64,000 bases of DNA from Peribacillus huizhouensis (GCF_014138605.1 NZ_JACJHX010000005.1:266562-330561); one strand, 5' to 3'. Positions 36,036 through 45,820 are shown, counted from the stretch's first letter. Notes: generated by a model from the letters alone, not told the origin. A program made the numbers and translations.

Positions 36036-36081
36036 AAAAAAGAGTAAACCTGCATGAAGTGCAGGTTTACTCTTTTTTCTC
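36036..36081. terminator. Bidirectional terminator between the GNAT gene and yvlD
   Basis: AAAAAAGAGTAAACCTGCA / TGCAGGTTTACTCTTTTTT. Its right part includes the yvlD stop codon. Confidence 0.9.
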
Positions 36082-36399
36082 TAACCAACTTTGTGCAAAA
36101 CCTAACAAGGCTGAACCAACGAGCGCCCCAAAAAAGGATGTTACCTCAAACCCGCTTACAAGCAGGGAGGCTAGGGTAAATGTTAATGCATTAATTACAA
36201 AAGAAAACAATCCTAATGTCAAAATGGTAATCGGGAATGTTAGGAGGTGCAAAATCGGTTTGACAAAAAAATTAACAATCCAGAGCATGAAGACCGCTAT
36301 TAAGGCACTACCATAGGAATCAATTGATATGGAGTCAAATAGCCAGTCAATTAAGAGTAAAACGAGGCCGCTAATTAAAAAGCGTATAAAGAAATTCAT
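36067..36399 (-). CDS. yvlD: Phage-holin-like membrane protein YvlD
   Basis: 110 residues with four hydrophobic segments, matching the YvlD/4-TMS phage-holin-like superfamily. Motifs PILHLLTFPITILTLGLFSF are typical. In Bacillus it belongs to envelope-stress membrane proteins; the molecular role is unknown. The start follows TAAGGAG on the minus strand. Here it stands alone without yvlABC. Confidence 0.82.
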   Translation of the reverse strand: MNFFIRFLISGLVLLLIDWLFDSISIDSYGSALIAVFMLWIVNFFVKPILHLLTFPITILTLGLFSFVINALTFTLASLLVSGFEVTSFFGALVGSALLGFAQSWLEKKE

Positions 36400-36683
36400 G
36401 AAGTAAGCTCCTTAATGTTGGAATTTTTCTTTCTATAATTATTAATTATTACTATTCTATGAGTAAAATCCCTTTTTAGAAGAATACACATCATTATTCT
36501 ATTTGTCTATTTACGCGCACTATTCGTGACGATTTACACCATTCTTTATTGACAGCCTCGTTAATCAATGGCTAGGGGAGAGTTCAGTGCCTTTACTAGC
36601 TATTTTCCCCCGCTGTAAATGAACGAGGAGTCAGGATGATTGTCTATTCTAAAACGTTATAATCCCATTTCTTTAATCGTATT

Positions 36684-37586
36684 TCATTTTTCTAAATGAG
36701 CCTCAATAAGACTGCTAAATTTCATAATGGAATGTAAAAGCTTTGGATGGGAGTATGAATGTAAAGTAGTAAGTACACTTTCAATGATAAATTCACGTGG
36801 TGCCTGATCTTGTATGAGTTCTTGTTCAAGAAAGCTTAGCAATTCGAAAAACTTCGAAATGTCATTTTCAGATTGAATATATTTCTGAGCAATCCTTTTT
36901 AAGGAATGGATGGAATTAAGGATCTCCTCTACAAGAGACAATGGTTCCTCATTCTTATCAGGTAGCCATTGCTTTAATAATTCTGGATAAAATATTTGTT
37001 CATCTTGTGCTGAGACATCTTCTACAATTTTCGAAATTCTCTTAAAGCTATAGCGAATCAGATTTGAAACCTGGTATTCACTATGGCCTTGATTAATAAC
37101 AAAATTAACATGCATTAAATGATGGAGCATACCTTCAAACAAGATGGTGCAATCTAACAAATATGGTTTTTTATCTGCCCCAAAAATGTCAATAAAGCGA
37201 TTATACAGCCAATTCATTCCTAACAGTCTTATCTGTTGGATGGATTGTCTCAATTCAAGTTCATTAGATACAAGTACTTCTTCAATCAATGTGAATATAT
37301 TGTTTTTTTTGTTTGAAATTAGCTGAACTTCAATTTGTTTTATGAAGATTTCTGTGTCTGCAGGGCTTTGTCCAATCATTAGCTTATTACGTTCTTTTTC
37401 CAACTTTTCATGCATGCTATTGAAAATAGCAATCATTAATTCACTTTTGGAGGAAAAGTAATTATAAAATGTACCTTTCGAGATAGAGCTATTTTCAAGA
37501 ATGTCTTGTATGGATGTAGCTTGATATCCTTTTTCGATGAAAAGGCGATGCGCTACTTGGATTGTATGCTGTTTTCGACTGTTCAT
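36684..37586 (-). CDS. TetR-family transcriptional regulator (long form)
   Basis: 300 residues, longer than the usual 200. N-terminal TetR DNA-binding domain (residues about 1-50, TSIQDILENSSISKGTFYNYF), then an all-helical ligand domain extended at the C-terminus. Start at ATG 37586 with GGAGGGACC upstream; the 37607 start includes that site. No adjacent efflux or enzyme gene is in divergent position, so the target is unknown. Confidence 0.85.
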   Translation of the reverse strand: MNSRKQHTIQVAHRLFIEKGYQATSIQDILENSSISKGTFYNYFSSKSELMIAIFNSMHEKLEKERNKLMIGQSPADTEIFIKQIEVQLISNKKNNIFTLIEEVLVSNELELRQSIQQIRLLGMNWLYNRFIDIFGADKKPYLLDCTILFEGMLHHLMHVNFVINQGHSEYQVSNLIRYSFKRISKIVEDVSAQDEQIFYPELLKQWLPDKNEEPLSLVEEILNSIHSLKRIAQKYIQSENDISKFFELLSFLEQELIQDQAPREFIIESVLTTLHSYSHPKLLHSIMKFSSLIEAHLEK

Positions 37587-37589
37587 TTT

Positions 37590-37800
37590 GGTCCCTCCAT
37601 CCCTCATTTGCCTATTGGTCTTTTAACGTATATTACCTTAATATAAGTAGGATCACAAACACCCTCTCTATAGTTGGACTAATAGCCTGCAATGTTAAAG
37701 ATAATGGTGTTGGTTGGCAAGACGTAATCCAGGAAAGCTAGTATTGTCTCTCGTATTCCATCAGAGTATAATAGGGAAGGCTTATTATGAACGTGTTCGT
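37590..37800. other. Upstream region of the tetR gene
   Basis: About 210 bases between the tetR start and element A10. No gene or clear operator seen. Confidence 0.4.
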
Positions 37801-38083
37801 ATAATGTGAAACTTCAATCAGTGGGAATTTCTTCATCCCGCACTGATTGTTAGTCCCGTTCTAGTGTCGATAAATCGACACTAGGAACCTGAACCAATGA
37901 AACACAGACTAACAACGCCGCGTCCTTTAGTCTTTCGTCTGTGTGACCCACTGATGTACCTTTGAAAACCATACAGGTAAGTTACACTGTACCTCATCAT
38001 TCGGATATTTACGGGCAGTTATCGCGCTTCTTCGGTTCTTCTCTTGGTTATGATGTGAGGTTCATACTGCCCGTTAATGCAGG
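37801..38083 (-). repeat. Family A element A10, long form, reverse orientation
   Basis: On the minus strand it is 3' of TTTAT (38084-38088), starts CCTGCATTAACGGGCAGT, has ACTGCCCGT as partner arm, the ACTTACCTGTATGGTTTTCAAAGG module, the GGGTCACACAGACG..TTAGTCTGTG stem, a GTGTCGATTTATCGACAC hairpin and the right hairpin CAATCAGTGCGGG..CCCACTGATTG. Ends GTTTCACATTAT. Confidence 0.88.
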
Positions 38084-38126
38084 ATAAAAAATTAACAGAG
38101 ATTCTCTAACAGTTGTGAGGTAGAGT

Positions 38127-38966
38127 ATGAATAAAAGAGTTGTAGACATTTTGATCATTTTGTTAGGTGCTTTACTTTTTGCTTTAGCCGTAAATTTATT
38201 TGTGATTCCGAATGAACTAGGTGAAGGCGGAGTTGTTGGAACAACAATCATTTTATACTATCTTTTTCAATGGTCACCTGGTCTTGTAAGTCTGCTATTA
38301 AACAGTTGCTTACTGATTGTCGGATATAAGTTCTTAAGTAAAATCACAATTCTCTATACAGTTGTTGCAGTGATCTTCCACTCTCTTTTTCTCCATTTAA
38401 CAAAAAGCTGGAGTATTGATTCGAATGAAATGCTGGTAGATGCAATATTCGGTGGTGTTTTTGCAGGGGTTGGGATTGGCTTGATTATTCGAGTTGGCGG
38501 CACAACCGCTGGTACAACAATATTGGCAAGAATCGCAAACAAATACCTAGGCTGGAGCATTAGTTATGGCCTTTTGTTTTTTGATTTAATTGTTGCCTTG
38601 TCTTCCTATTTTATTATTGGTGCAGAAAAGTTGATGCTAACGATCATCATGTTGTACGTAGGAACAAAAGTAATGGAATTCGTCATAGAAGGAGTCAATC
38701 CTAAGAAGGCCGTTACGATTATTTCGGATGCACCAGATGAGATTGCCAAACAAGTTAACGAGCTAATGGACAGAGGGGTTACTGTTTATTCTGGACATGG
38801 CTACTATACAAAAACCCCTAAGGAGATTCTCTATATTGTTATTAGTAAGCAAGAAGTTGTGAAGCTTAAGAAGATTGTTAAGTCTACAGATACAGATGCG
38901 TTTATTGCCATTCACGATGTACGGGATGTTTTCGGAGAAGGATTTATCGATATTTCAAAAGCTTAA
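38127..38966 (+). CDS. YitT family membrane protein (DUF161/DUF2179)
   Basis: 279 residues: five to six membrane helices (residues 1-170) followed by a cytoplasmic DUF2179 domain (about 195-275). This family includes YitT, YpjC, YqfU and YvjA of Bacillus; its function is not established. Start follows GTGAGGTAGAGT. A degraded kinase fragment follows. Confidence 0.85.
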   Translation: MNKRVVDILIILLGALLFALAVNLFVIPNELGEGGVVGTTIILYYLFQWSPGLVSLLLNSCLLIVGYKFLSKITILYTVVAVIFHSLFLHLTKSWSIDSNEMLVDAIFGGVFAGVGIGLIIRVGGTTAGTTILARIANKYLGWSISYGLLFFDLIVALSSYFIIGAEKLMLTIIMLYVGTKVMEFVIEGVNPKKAVTIISDAPDEIAKQVNELMDRGVTVYSGHGYYTKTPKEILYIVISKQEVVKLKKIVKSTDTDAFIAIHDVRDVFGEGFIDISKA

Positions 38967-39024
38967 TCTGTCAGTGGTTTTACCGAAAGTATGTCAACGC
39001 CCAGATTGTTATCGTGCATAATTA

Positions 39025-39193
39025 GGCGCTGCTGTACTTGGACTGTATGCATTAGGTGAAGTCGATAGCCTAAATGTGTGTCAGAATGATTAGTGGCACT
39101 AATGAGCTCGAGCCAATTGCTGAAAACGTAGAAGTATATGAAGAATTGATGTCAATTTATTTATTAGTCAGCCATGAAGAAGATTGTAGGTGA
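39025..39193 (+). pseudogene. Remnant of a FGGY-type sugar kinase C-terminus
   Basis: The frame reads GAAVLGLYALGEVDSLN, then in-frame stops, then EPIAENVEVYEELMSIYLLVSH and a stop. This matches the end of gluconate/xylulose-type kinases (family recognition from memory, no search done). No start, no catalytic part, so a relic. Confidence 0.6.
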
Positions 39194-39315
39194 AGAGCGG
39201 ATTATCAGCGTTGTCATATAGACTAAACTCCAGAGAGGATGAGCTTAGTTGTCGATCCTCTTTCTATTCTCTCTAAATAACATCCCCGTTATGCTAAATA
39301 AGATGCTCTGCAATC

Positions 39316-39349
39316 AAAAAAACCGTTCGGAGTACGAACGGTTTTTTTT
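39316..39349. terminator. Hairpin terminator
   Basis: AAACCGTTCG / CGAACGGTTT flanked by A and T runs; can serve both strands, including the small minus-strand gene at 39393. Confidence 0.85.
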
Positions 39350-39392
39350 GAACGGAATAAGACTATCATTAATTTCATGAAAAATTTCTATT

Positions 39393-39593
39393 TTAAAAAT
39401 TAGCATTAGGAAAATGCAGAGATTTAACATGGGTGAGTTTTAAATATACGGTTTCTCCACTTGCTATAGCAATCTCCAACAGGTTATTTTTCATACTTTT
39501 TAACAATAATCCGATTTTCATTGGATCTCCTCCACCATCAATCACAATCAGTTTTCCCTCTACCTTTTTTAGTTGGTCCTCAAAGGAGCGCAA
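39393..39593 (-). CDS. Small hypothetical protein
   Basis: 66 residues. The C-terminal half (LEIAIASGETVYLKLTHVKSL) reads like a small beta barrel of the DUF2642/coat-protein sort, but I cannot assign it. It has a terminator directly downstream. Start codon and ribosome site are not strong. Confidence 0.5.
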   Translation of the reverse strand: MRSFEDQLKKVEGKLIVIDGGGDPMKIGLLLKSMKNNLLEIAIASGETVYLKLTHVKSLHFPNANF

Positions 39594-39735
39594 TAAAGGG
39601 CCATTAGAAGGATCAACAGGCAGGCTTGTGTTACTTATATGGAGTGATGTTTTTATTGTACGGAGTAATCCATTTCAAATGAGATAGGGAAATATACATC
39701 GTGTTAAAAAAGGGACCTTCATCAGATCTCCATGC

Positions 39736-40161
39736 TTATTTATGATAAAGTTCCTTATACGCAATAACTTTTAAAGCAAGTAGCTCTTCTTCAGATAATT
39801 TTCCTTGAAGGTCCGCAAGCACTTCTTCTTTAGAAAGTGTTCCTTCTTGAGCCTGCGCTTTTATGTCTAGAAGTTTAGTAACGCCGATCTTTTTGACAAG
39901 TACACGCGTTGCTTCTTCTTTTGTCGTGAAAGGCAATGAGCTATCGTCTACAGAAGCCGCTTCTTCTACGAATTTTTTCAGCTCTGAGTCATTTTCGATA
40001 AATTGCTTTACCTTTTCTGTTTGTCCACTATTCTCTAGCTCAGTCGAAACAGCATCCATTAATTTTTGAGAGGCCAGGTTTGTGCCGTAATAATAAATAG
40101 CATAGCCACCAACACCTACAAAGACTACTAGCACTACAATGAATATTAAAAACTTCTTCAT
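39736..40161 (-). CDS. Membrane-anchored or secreted hypothetical protein
   Basis: 141 residues. N-terminal membrane anchor (FLIFIVVLVVFVGVGGYAIYYY, residues about 4-25), then a helical, lysine and glutamate-rich domain. No motif recognised. Ribosome site AGGAGTGAGACG. Family unknown to me; it resembles small YpmB-like or YxeA-like anchored proteins only in architecture. Confidence 0.7.
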   Translation of the reverse strand: MKKFLIFIVVLVVFVGVGGYAIYYYGTNLASQKLMDAVSTELENSGQTEKVKQFIENDSELKKFVEEAASVDDSSLPFTTKEEATRVLVKKIGVTKLLDIKAQAQEGTLSKEEVLADLQGKLSEEELLALKVIAYKELYHK

Positions 40162-40530
40162 CGTCTCACTCCTAACTTAGAGATTACTATACTATAATTA
40201 CTGGAGATATAGAAGAATATAATTGGTCCCAGTTTTTACAAAATAATGTCATTACAAAGTCCCCCTTACATAAACAGGTTCTAGGTTTTATGTGTAGTAC
40301 TACTTTAAAGGAGAGGTTGGTGGTATGAACACAGAAGATCCTACTAACCAATGAGAGTAGTTGGTTTTTCATCGTCTCAAGTTAATAACGATTAGTTTAA
40401 CAATAACTTGTCGTAATTCTACCTTCTAATTGAATAATCGGATTTGCTTTAGAAAATAGCTAAGCTTAAATCTAGCTGACTATTAGATAGTATCCAAGTT
40501 CATTTCGTTGACTTTTATGCTACTTTAATA
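40162..40530. other. Region upstream of azoR
   Basis: No gene. A short hairpin AACCAA..TTGGTT with T5 occurs at 40348-40370. Confidence 0.35.
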
Positions 40531-40552
40531 TATTATCAATTCGAGATTATTA
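40531..40552. promoter_or_regulatory. Possible MhqR-type operator
   Basis: TATTATCAATTCGAGATTAT: the right half AATTCGAGAT fits the B. subtilis MhqR site ATCTCGAATTCGAGAT, while the left half is degenerate. Confidence 0.4.
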
Positions 40553-40585
40553 AATTAATGATAAATAAAGGAGAGTTATATAATA

Positions 40586-41218
40586 ATGAACGTATTAGTA
40601 GTAAAAGCAAATAACCGTCCAGCAACAGATGCAGTTTCAAGTAAAATGTATGAAACTTTTATGGAGAACGTAGAAGGTGTTAACGTAACAACTTACGATG
40701 TATTTGCAGAAGATATGCCTTACTTTGGTCAAGATTTATTCAACGCTTTCGGTAAATTAGAATCTGGCGAAGAAATGACAGACGTAGAACAACGTATATT
40801 AGCTGCTAAACAAAAAGCAATGGATGCATTAACAGCAGCTGATGTAGTTGTATTTGCATTCCCATTATGGAACTTAACGATCCCTGCTAAATTGCAAACA
40901 TTCATTGACTATGTATATCAAGCTGGCTTCACATTTAAATATAACGAAAGTGGTCAATTAGTAAGCTTAATGACTGACAAAAAGGCAATTATTCTAAGTG
41001 CACGTGGAGGCGTTTATTCAACACCAGAAGCAGCACCTATGGAAATGGCTTCTAACTATATTAAAAATGTTGTTGGTGGCGTATTCGGTATGACAATTGA
41101 AGAAGAAGTTATTATTGAAGGTCACAATGCAATGCCAGACAAAGCTGAAACAATTATCGCTGAAGGTTTAACAAAAGTTGCAGCAGTAGCAAAAAATCTT
41201 TCTGCAGTGACAGCTTAA
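40586..41218 (+). CDS. azoR: FMN-dependent NADH-azoreductase
   Basis: 210 residues, flavodoxin-like fold. FMN and substrate segments FPLWNLTIPAKLQTFIDY and LSARGGVYS are typical of AzoR/YvaB/YocJ. Reduces azo dyes and quinones with NADH and protects against electrophiles. Ribosome site AAGGAGAG. An MhqR-like half site lies 35 bases before the start. A family B repeat follows the stop. Confidence 0.92.
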   Translation: MNVLVVKANNRPATDAVSSKMYETFMENVEGVNVTTYDVFAEDMPYFGQDLFNAFGKLESGEEMTDVEQRILAAKQKAMDALTAADVVVFAFPLWNLTIPAKLQTFIDYVYQAGFTFKYNESGQLVSLMTDKKAIILSARGGVYSTPEAAPMEMASNYIKNVVGGVFGMTIEEEVIIEGHNAMPDKAETIIAEGLTKVAAVAKNLSAVTA

Positions 41219-41274
41219 TTATAGTAAATGATGAATCTGTTATAGATGTAATCTATTAAGATTGTCAATCAAAT

Positions 41275-41364
41275 AGGGTCTGACCTCGTACTCTCAATCC
41301 GTTAAGTGGTGTTTTATACACGTATCTTATACTGTATTGAGTTGTTGCGGGGTCAGACCCTTTT
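41275..41364. repeat. Family B inverted repeat, copy 6 (after azoR)
   Basis: AGGGTCTGACCTCGTACTC / GTTGCGGGGTCAGACCCTTTT. Confidence 0.8.
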
Positions 41365-41701
41365 CATTTTTTCTATCCAATTCAGCATATAAATAATTGT
41401 CGTATAATCCACTTAAAAAGGATTCCATGCCTAACAAAATGAAAATTACCATCTAATCTTGCTTTTTCCAGGATTTATAATTAAACGTCTTTAATGCTAA
41501 TGGACATGTAATGAGAGAAATTGTTGTTCTTATCTACTTTGCAATCTTGTACATATTTGAGCTCGAATAGATCATTAGCCTACATTTCTTCTTGTCACTT
41601 AGGGGAACAAAGAGATCATCACTTCTTTCAAAACTAATTCTGATTCTTACTTATTAGCATATAGTGTATATAGCAGCCTTGGTCAAACGAGGAGGAGAGC
41701 T
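41365..41701. other. Upstream region of the LysM-peptidase gene
   Basis: No gene seen. GCATATAGTGTATAT near 41658 could be part of a sporulation promoter but is not diagnostic. Confidence 0.35.
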
Positions 41702-42892
41702 ATGGAAGTTATTGTAAGAAAGGGAGATAGTTTTTGGGATTATAGTCAGTTATTCGGCGTGAATATCCAATTAATTGTCGATTCAAACCTAGGTGTGAAT
41801 CCAAGTCAACTTACGGTTGGTCAGAGAATTAAGATTCCAGGGTATGTTACGGTTGATTACCGTGTTGTTGCTGGTGATTCATTATGGTCGATTGCAAAGC
41901 AACGGCATATCTCGGTTGAATCAATTAAGCTTGTAAATGTAAATATAAATCCGAATGCTTTGCAAATCGGCCAGACGATACATGTTCCATTACGAATTAC
42001 TTGGCGGCTTGTCCAGGGGAAACAATATTATGACTATGAAACAATGATAACCGATCTAACAAGGCTGCAAAATGTGTATCCTTTCATGAAAATGCCATCA
42101 ATTGGAAATTCGGTGTTAGGGAATAAAATACCAGAAGTGTTAATTGGAAGTGGGAATAAGCGGATTCACTACAATGGGGCATTTCACGCGAATGAATGGA
42201 TTACGACACCTGTTATTATGACGTTTCTTAATGACTATTTGCTGTCTTTGACAAATAACGTAGCGATTCGTGGGCTTCATACATTCCCACTATATCAGGA
42301 AACGATCTTATCCATCGTGCCGATGGTGAATCCTGATGGAGTGAATCTTGTCCTAAATGGGCCGCCATCCATTGAACCTTATCAAACGAGGGTAGTTGAA
42401 TATAATAATGGCCAAACTGATTTTAAAAGTTGGAAAGCAAATATAAATGGAGTCGACTTGAATGATCAATTTCCAGCAGAGTGGGAAAAAGAAAAAGCAC
42501 GGCGTAGAAAGAGTCCTGGACCAAGAGATTATCCGGGAGAATCTCCTTTATCACAGAAAGAAGCCATTGCAATGGCAAATTTGACGAGGAAACGGGATTT
42601 CCAAAGAGTCCTTGCCTTCCATACACAAGGTAAAGTCATTTATTGGGGGTTTGAAAATTTAGAACCACCAGAATCGGAAACGATCGTAAAAGAATTTAGC
42701 AGAGTAAGCGGCTATGAACCAGTCCAAACCATTGATAGTTACGCAGGGTATAAAGATTGGTTTATTCAAGAATGGAGAAGGCCAGGCTTTACTGTAGAGC
42801 TTGGTATGGGGATCAATCCACTGCCATTATCACAATTTGATGAAATTTATGAAGATACGCTCGGGATTATGCTCGCTGGTCTTTATATGTAG
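41702..42892 (+). CDS. LysM-containing gamma-D-glutamyl-meso-diaminopimelate peptidase I (M14, YqgT/ENP1 type)
   Basis: 396 residues. Two LysM domains (about 2-48 and 53-97) precede a zinc carboxypeptidase M14 domain. Zinc ligands His162 and Glu165 (FHANEW) and His307 (AFHTQG), catalytic Glu366 (TVELG) are present. The architecture equals Lysinibacillus ENP1 and B. subtilis YqgT, which cut gamma-D-Glu-mDAP bonds in peptidoglycan, probably in sporulation. No signal peptide, consistent with mother-cell or spore use. Strong GAGGAGGAG ribosome site. Confidence 0.9.
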   Translation: MEVIVRKGDSFWDYSQLFGVNIQLIVDSNLGVNPSQLTVGQRIKIPGYVTVDYRVVAGDSLWSIAKQRHISVESIKLVNVNINPNALQIGQTIHVPLRITWRLVQGKQYYDYETMITDLTRLQNVYPFMKMPSIGNSVLGNKIPEVLIGSGNKRIHYNGAFHANEWITTPVIMTFLNDYLLSLTNNVAIRGLHTFPLYQETILSIVPMVNPDGVNLVLNGPPSIEPYQTRVVEYNNGQTDFKSWKANINGVDLNDQFPAEWEKEKARRRKSPGPRDYPGESPLSQKEAIAMANLTRKRDFQRVLAFHTQGKVIYWGFENLEPPESETIVKEFSRVSGYEPVQTIDSYAGYKDWFIQEWRRPGFTVELGMGINPLPLSQFDEIYEDTLGIMLAGLYM

Positions 42893-42910
42893 AAGTAGGA
42901 GGATATATCA

Positions 42911-42982
42911 TAAGGGTCTGACTTCGCACACTAAATCAGTATCTCATACTGTATTTAGTTGCTGCGGGGGCTGACCCTTTGC
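42911..42982. repeat. Family B inverted repeat, copy 7
   Basis: TAAGGGTCTGACTTCGCAC / GCTGCGGGGGCTGACCCTTT, about 20 bases after a stop codon. Confidence 0.78.
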
Positions 42983-43152
42983 TTTTGGACAATCTCCTTG
43001 GGCAACGGAAAATTGACAGTTTTTCTTGATCTATTCTATCCGATTTTGCATATTCACCTTATAAAGTAGTTGAATGGCTAGTTTTACTCGCTATTTGCTA
43101 GATCAACCGGTTGTTCAATTTTTTTATAGTAAGTGGAAAAGGAGGGGAAAGG

Positions 43153-43983
43153 ATGACATTTATAATGACTTACGACCAAAGAAATTTGAATAATATTAAC
43201 AAATTAGCATATAACACAAAAAAAGCCGCTCTACAATGGTACAGGTACTGTTGTGAACAGGAAATAGACCTGCTGATTTATGAAACGACAAGAACATTGG
43301 AAGAACAAGCAAGGAACTATAAATCAGGCGCATCACAAACCATGCGATCCTACCATCTGGTTGGTCAAGCACTAGATTTCGTACCAGTTAAAGACCGTCT
43401 GGCCATCTGGAATGGATTTGACACACCCAAAATAAAAAATGCCATTGCAAAAGCAAAGCAACTCGGTTTTACATGGGGAGGAGATTGGACGACACTTGTA
43501 GATAAGGTTCATTTGCAGTATGAATATAACGGCTACGGGACGGATCCTTTTGGTAGTGTGAAAGAAACAGCCACTGCTCCAAGACCAATAGTTAGCCAAA
43601 CGGTTTTGAATATACAAAAAGTAGTAAATAGTAGATATGGGACCGGACTGAAAGTGGACGGAAGATATGGACCTGCCACAAATAGAGCACTCCTAAAAGG
43701 CTATCAAATAGAACTAAACGAACAATATAAGGCAGGGCTTATGGCGGACGGAATTTGGGGACCCAAAACAAAAGCTGCAGTTCGAGTTGTTAAAAAAGGG
43801 GCCAGAGGCAATATCACTTACATTCTTCAAGCCACCCTCTACGTCAGAGGCTTTGATTCGAGAGGAATAGACGGTATTTTTGGAGCAAACACGGAAATGG
43901 CCGTAAAGAGCTACCAAAAATCGCAAAACCTAAACCAAGATGGCGTGGCTGGACGTGACACATGGACTAAAATTTTTGAATAA
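43153..43983 (+). CDS. M15-type peptidoglycan L-Ala-D-Glu peptidase with two PG-binding domains
   Basis: 276 residues. N-terminal M15/CwlK-like peptidase domain (residues about 1-130; zinc-type residues in SYHLVGQALDF and in VHLQYEY), then two peptidoglycan_binding_1 repeats (about 150-205 and 215-275, each ending in a VDGRYGPATNRAL or IDGIFGANTEMAV type unit). Resembles phage or spore endolysins. ATG 43153 after GGAGGGG; the 43111 start includes the site. No signal peptide. Confidence 0.85.
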   Translation: MTFIMTYDQRNLNNINKLAYNTKKAALQWYRYCCEQEIDLLIYETTRTLEEQARNYKSGASQTMRSYHLVGQALDFVPVKDRLAIWNGFDTPKIKNAIAKAKQLGFTWGGDWTTLVDKVHLQYEYNGYGTDPFGSVKETATAPRPIVSQTVLNIQKVVNSRYGTGLKVDGRYGPATNRALLKGYQIELNEQYKAGLMADGIWGPKTKAAVRVVKKGARGNITYILQATLYVRGFDSRGIDGIFGANTEMAVKSYQKSQNLNQDGVAGRDTWTKIFE

Positions 43984-43995
43984 GAAGAGGCAGTT

Positions 43996-44050
43996 CTAAA
44001 AGGTCGGCACTTACACTCTTGACACTGTATATTGTGTCATACCCAAACTC
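43996..44050. repeat. Family B left half
   Basis: CTAAAAGGTCGGCACTTACACTC then GACACTGTATATTGTGTCAT, matching the left half of copy 4. Confidence 0.55.
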
Positions 44051-44339
44051 AAAAACTTGTGATCCAAATTCGAGATCTCGTGATCTAAACATGGGATCTC
44101 GATCCGAACTAGTGATGGTGTAAAAATGAGTATTCTCAATTTGTAGCTAGAACAAGCTGTAGTGGCATTACTCGGTATCACATTCTTCATATCAACAAGC
44201 ATCTCTGTTACCTTAGAATAAGCTTAAACGTTGGAATTCAGGTGACCGTAGAAAAACAGCTAATAAAACCGTATAATAGGAAAAAACGTAAAACTACATA
44301 GAATGAATATATAGTAATTGAAAGGAACGGTACTTTTTC
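44051..44339. other. Intergenic region before the deacetylase
   Basis: Contains GAGATCTCGTGATC and GGGATCTCGATCC palindromic bits, no gene. Confidence 0.35.
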
Positions 44340-45041
44340 GTGATAAAGATCTTGATCATTAGTTTTATTGTTATTGTACTACTTGTTCTTGTTTATTCAG
44401 TGATCCCGACGCTACTTATTCGGATTTGCAAATTGGGGATAACAAAGACGGTCCAAGGGGAAAATAGGATAGTTCTAACGTTTGATGATGGGCCAAATCC
44501 TCAATATACGACACTTTTACTAGATGTTTTAAAAAACTATGGTGTGAAGGCAACATTTTTTGTAGTGGGCAGCAAGGTGAAAAGACACCCTGAAATCATA
44601 AAACGAATGCATGAAGAAGGCCATACAATTGGTATCCATCATTACGACCATATTTCAAGCTGGTTGATGTCTCCATTTAAATTAAAGGACCAGCTCATTA
44701 AAACGGAAAAAGCAATAAATGAATGCACGCAGGAAAAGGTCACCTTTTATCGGCCACCTTGGGGACATTTTAATCTGTTTACATTATGGGTAAGTAAGAA
44801 GTATAAGATCATTATGTGGTCGAATATCTTTGGAGATTGGAAGGTAGAGACGTGTAAACATGAATTACTCGATCAATTACGGAAAACGACGGCAGGAGGC
44901 TCTATTCTTCTGCTTCATGACTGTGGCGAAACTTTCGGTGCGGATGAGGAAGCGCCACACTATATGCTCGAAAATTTAGAAATTTATCTTAAGGAAATGA
45001 CAGAAAAGGGAAGGCGTTTTATCACATTAAGCGAATTATAA
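44340..45041 (+). CDS. Polysaccharide deacetylase (NodB domain, CE4)
   Basis: 233 residues. N-terminal membrane anchor (ILIISFIVIVLLVLVYSVIP), then a NodB domain: motif 1 TFDDGPNPQYT (catalytic and metal Asp), motif 2 HTIGIHHYDHIS (metal His pair region), motif 3 RPPWGHF, motif 5 LLLHDCG. Expected to remove N-acetyl groups from a cell-surface glycan, outside the membrane. GTG start, AAAGGAACGG upstream. DedA gene begins 15 bases after its stop. Confidence 0.88.
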   Translation: MIKILIISFIVIVLLVLVYSVIPTLLIRICKLGITKTVQGENRIVLTFDDGPNPQYTTLLLDVLKNYGVKATFFVVGSKVKRHPEIIKRMHEEGHTIGIHHYDHISSWLMSPFKLKDQLIKTEKAINECTQEKVTFYRPPWGHFNLFTLWVSKKYKIIMWSNIFGDWKVETCKHELLDQLRKTTAGGSILLLHDCGETFGADEEAPHYMLENLEIYLKEMTEKGRRFITLSEL

Positions 45042-45056
45042 TTAGATGAGGGTTAT

Positions 45057-45656
45057 ATGAATATTGATACGATTTTACATTATATAGATTTATACGGATA
45101 CCTGATTATTTTTCTGTTTTTATTTTTTGGAATTGTAGGGATTCCCGCACCTGAAGAGTCATTGCTATTCTTAATTGGCGTTTTGATTGTGCACCATAAG
45201 CTTAGCTTTGGTTGGGCTGTAGTAAGTTCCATTTCTGGTGCGTTTATCGGCATGCTTACTGCGTATGTATGTGGCAAATATATCGGCCATCCATTTATCA
45301 ATAAATACGGCAAGTACGTGGGGATAACCAACGCACGATTAGAGAAAGCGAGTAGTAAATTTACGAAAAACGGATACAGAACAATCTTGTTTGGATTTTA
45401 TCTGCCGGGTTTACGCCAAATCAATCCGTATTTTGCGGGCATTTCCCATATACAATTGGGTGGATATCTCTTATTTTCACTTATCGGCTCGATTCTCTGG
45501 ACAGTTCCATTCATCGTTGCCGGATATTATATTGGTGGTACATTTCCTATCAATCCTGCTTATGTACCTTATTTAGGGGTTTTGTTCTTAGTTCTTTTTC
45601 TATTATATGTTTCAATTAATTTTTTAAAAAAGAGGATAAAGTCCAGAAATAGGTAA
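45057..45656 (+). CDS. DedA family membrane protein
   Basis: 199 residues, about five membrane helices. Contains the SNARE-associated/VTT domain motif GxPxPEE (GIPAPEESLLF) and FYLPGLRQINPYFAG, the conserved Arg and Gly loop. DedA proteins move undecaprenyl phosphate or other lipids across the membrane. In an operon with the deacetylase before it and perhaps the glycosyltransferase after it, suggesting a surface glycolipid or wall role. Confidence 0.88.
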   Translation: MNIDTILHYIDLYGYLIIFLFLFFGIVGIPAPEESLLFLIGVLIVHHKLSFGWAVVSSISGAFIGMLTAYVCGKYIGHPFINKYGKYVGITNARLEKASSKFTKNGYRTILFGFYLPGLRQINPYFAGISHIQLGGYLLFSLIGSILWTVPFIVAGYYIGGTFPINPAYVPYLGVLFLVLFLLYVSINFLKKRIKSRNR

Positions 45657-45820
45657 TGAACACAACGAATAAATAGCCTACTAGTATCATCAAAAATTCA
45701 TTTTATCATGCCCTAAAAAGTGATACATTGGAAGAAGAGAATGTCCTAAAAATGTAGATAGCCCTTTTATAGTAAATGTGTAATAGGATGGATTGTTTAT
45801 GAAATTAGGAGATGACATAT

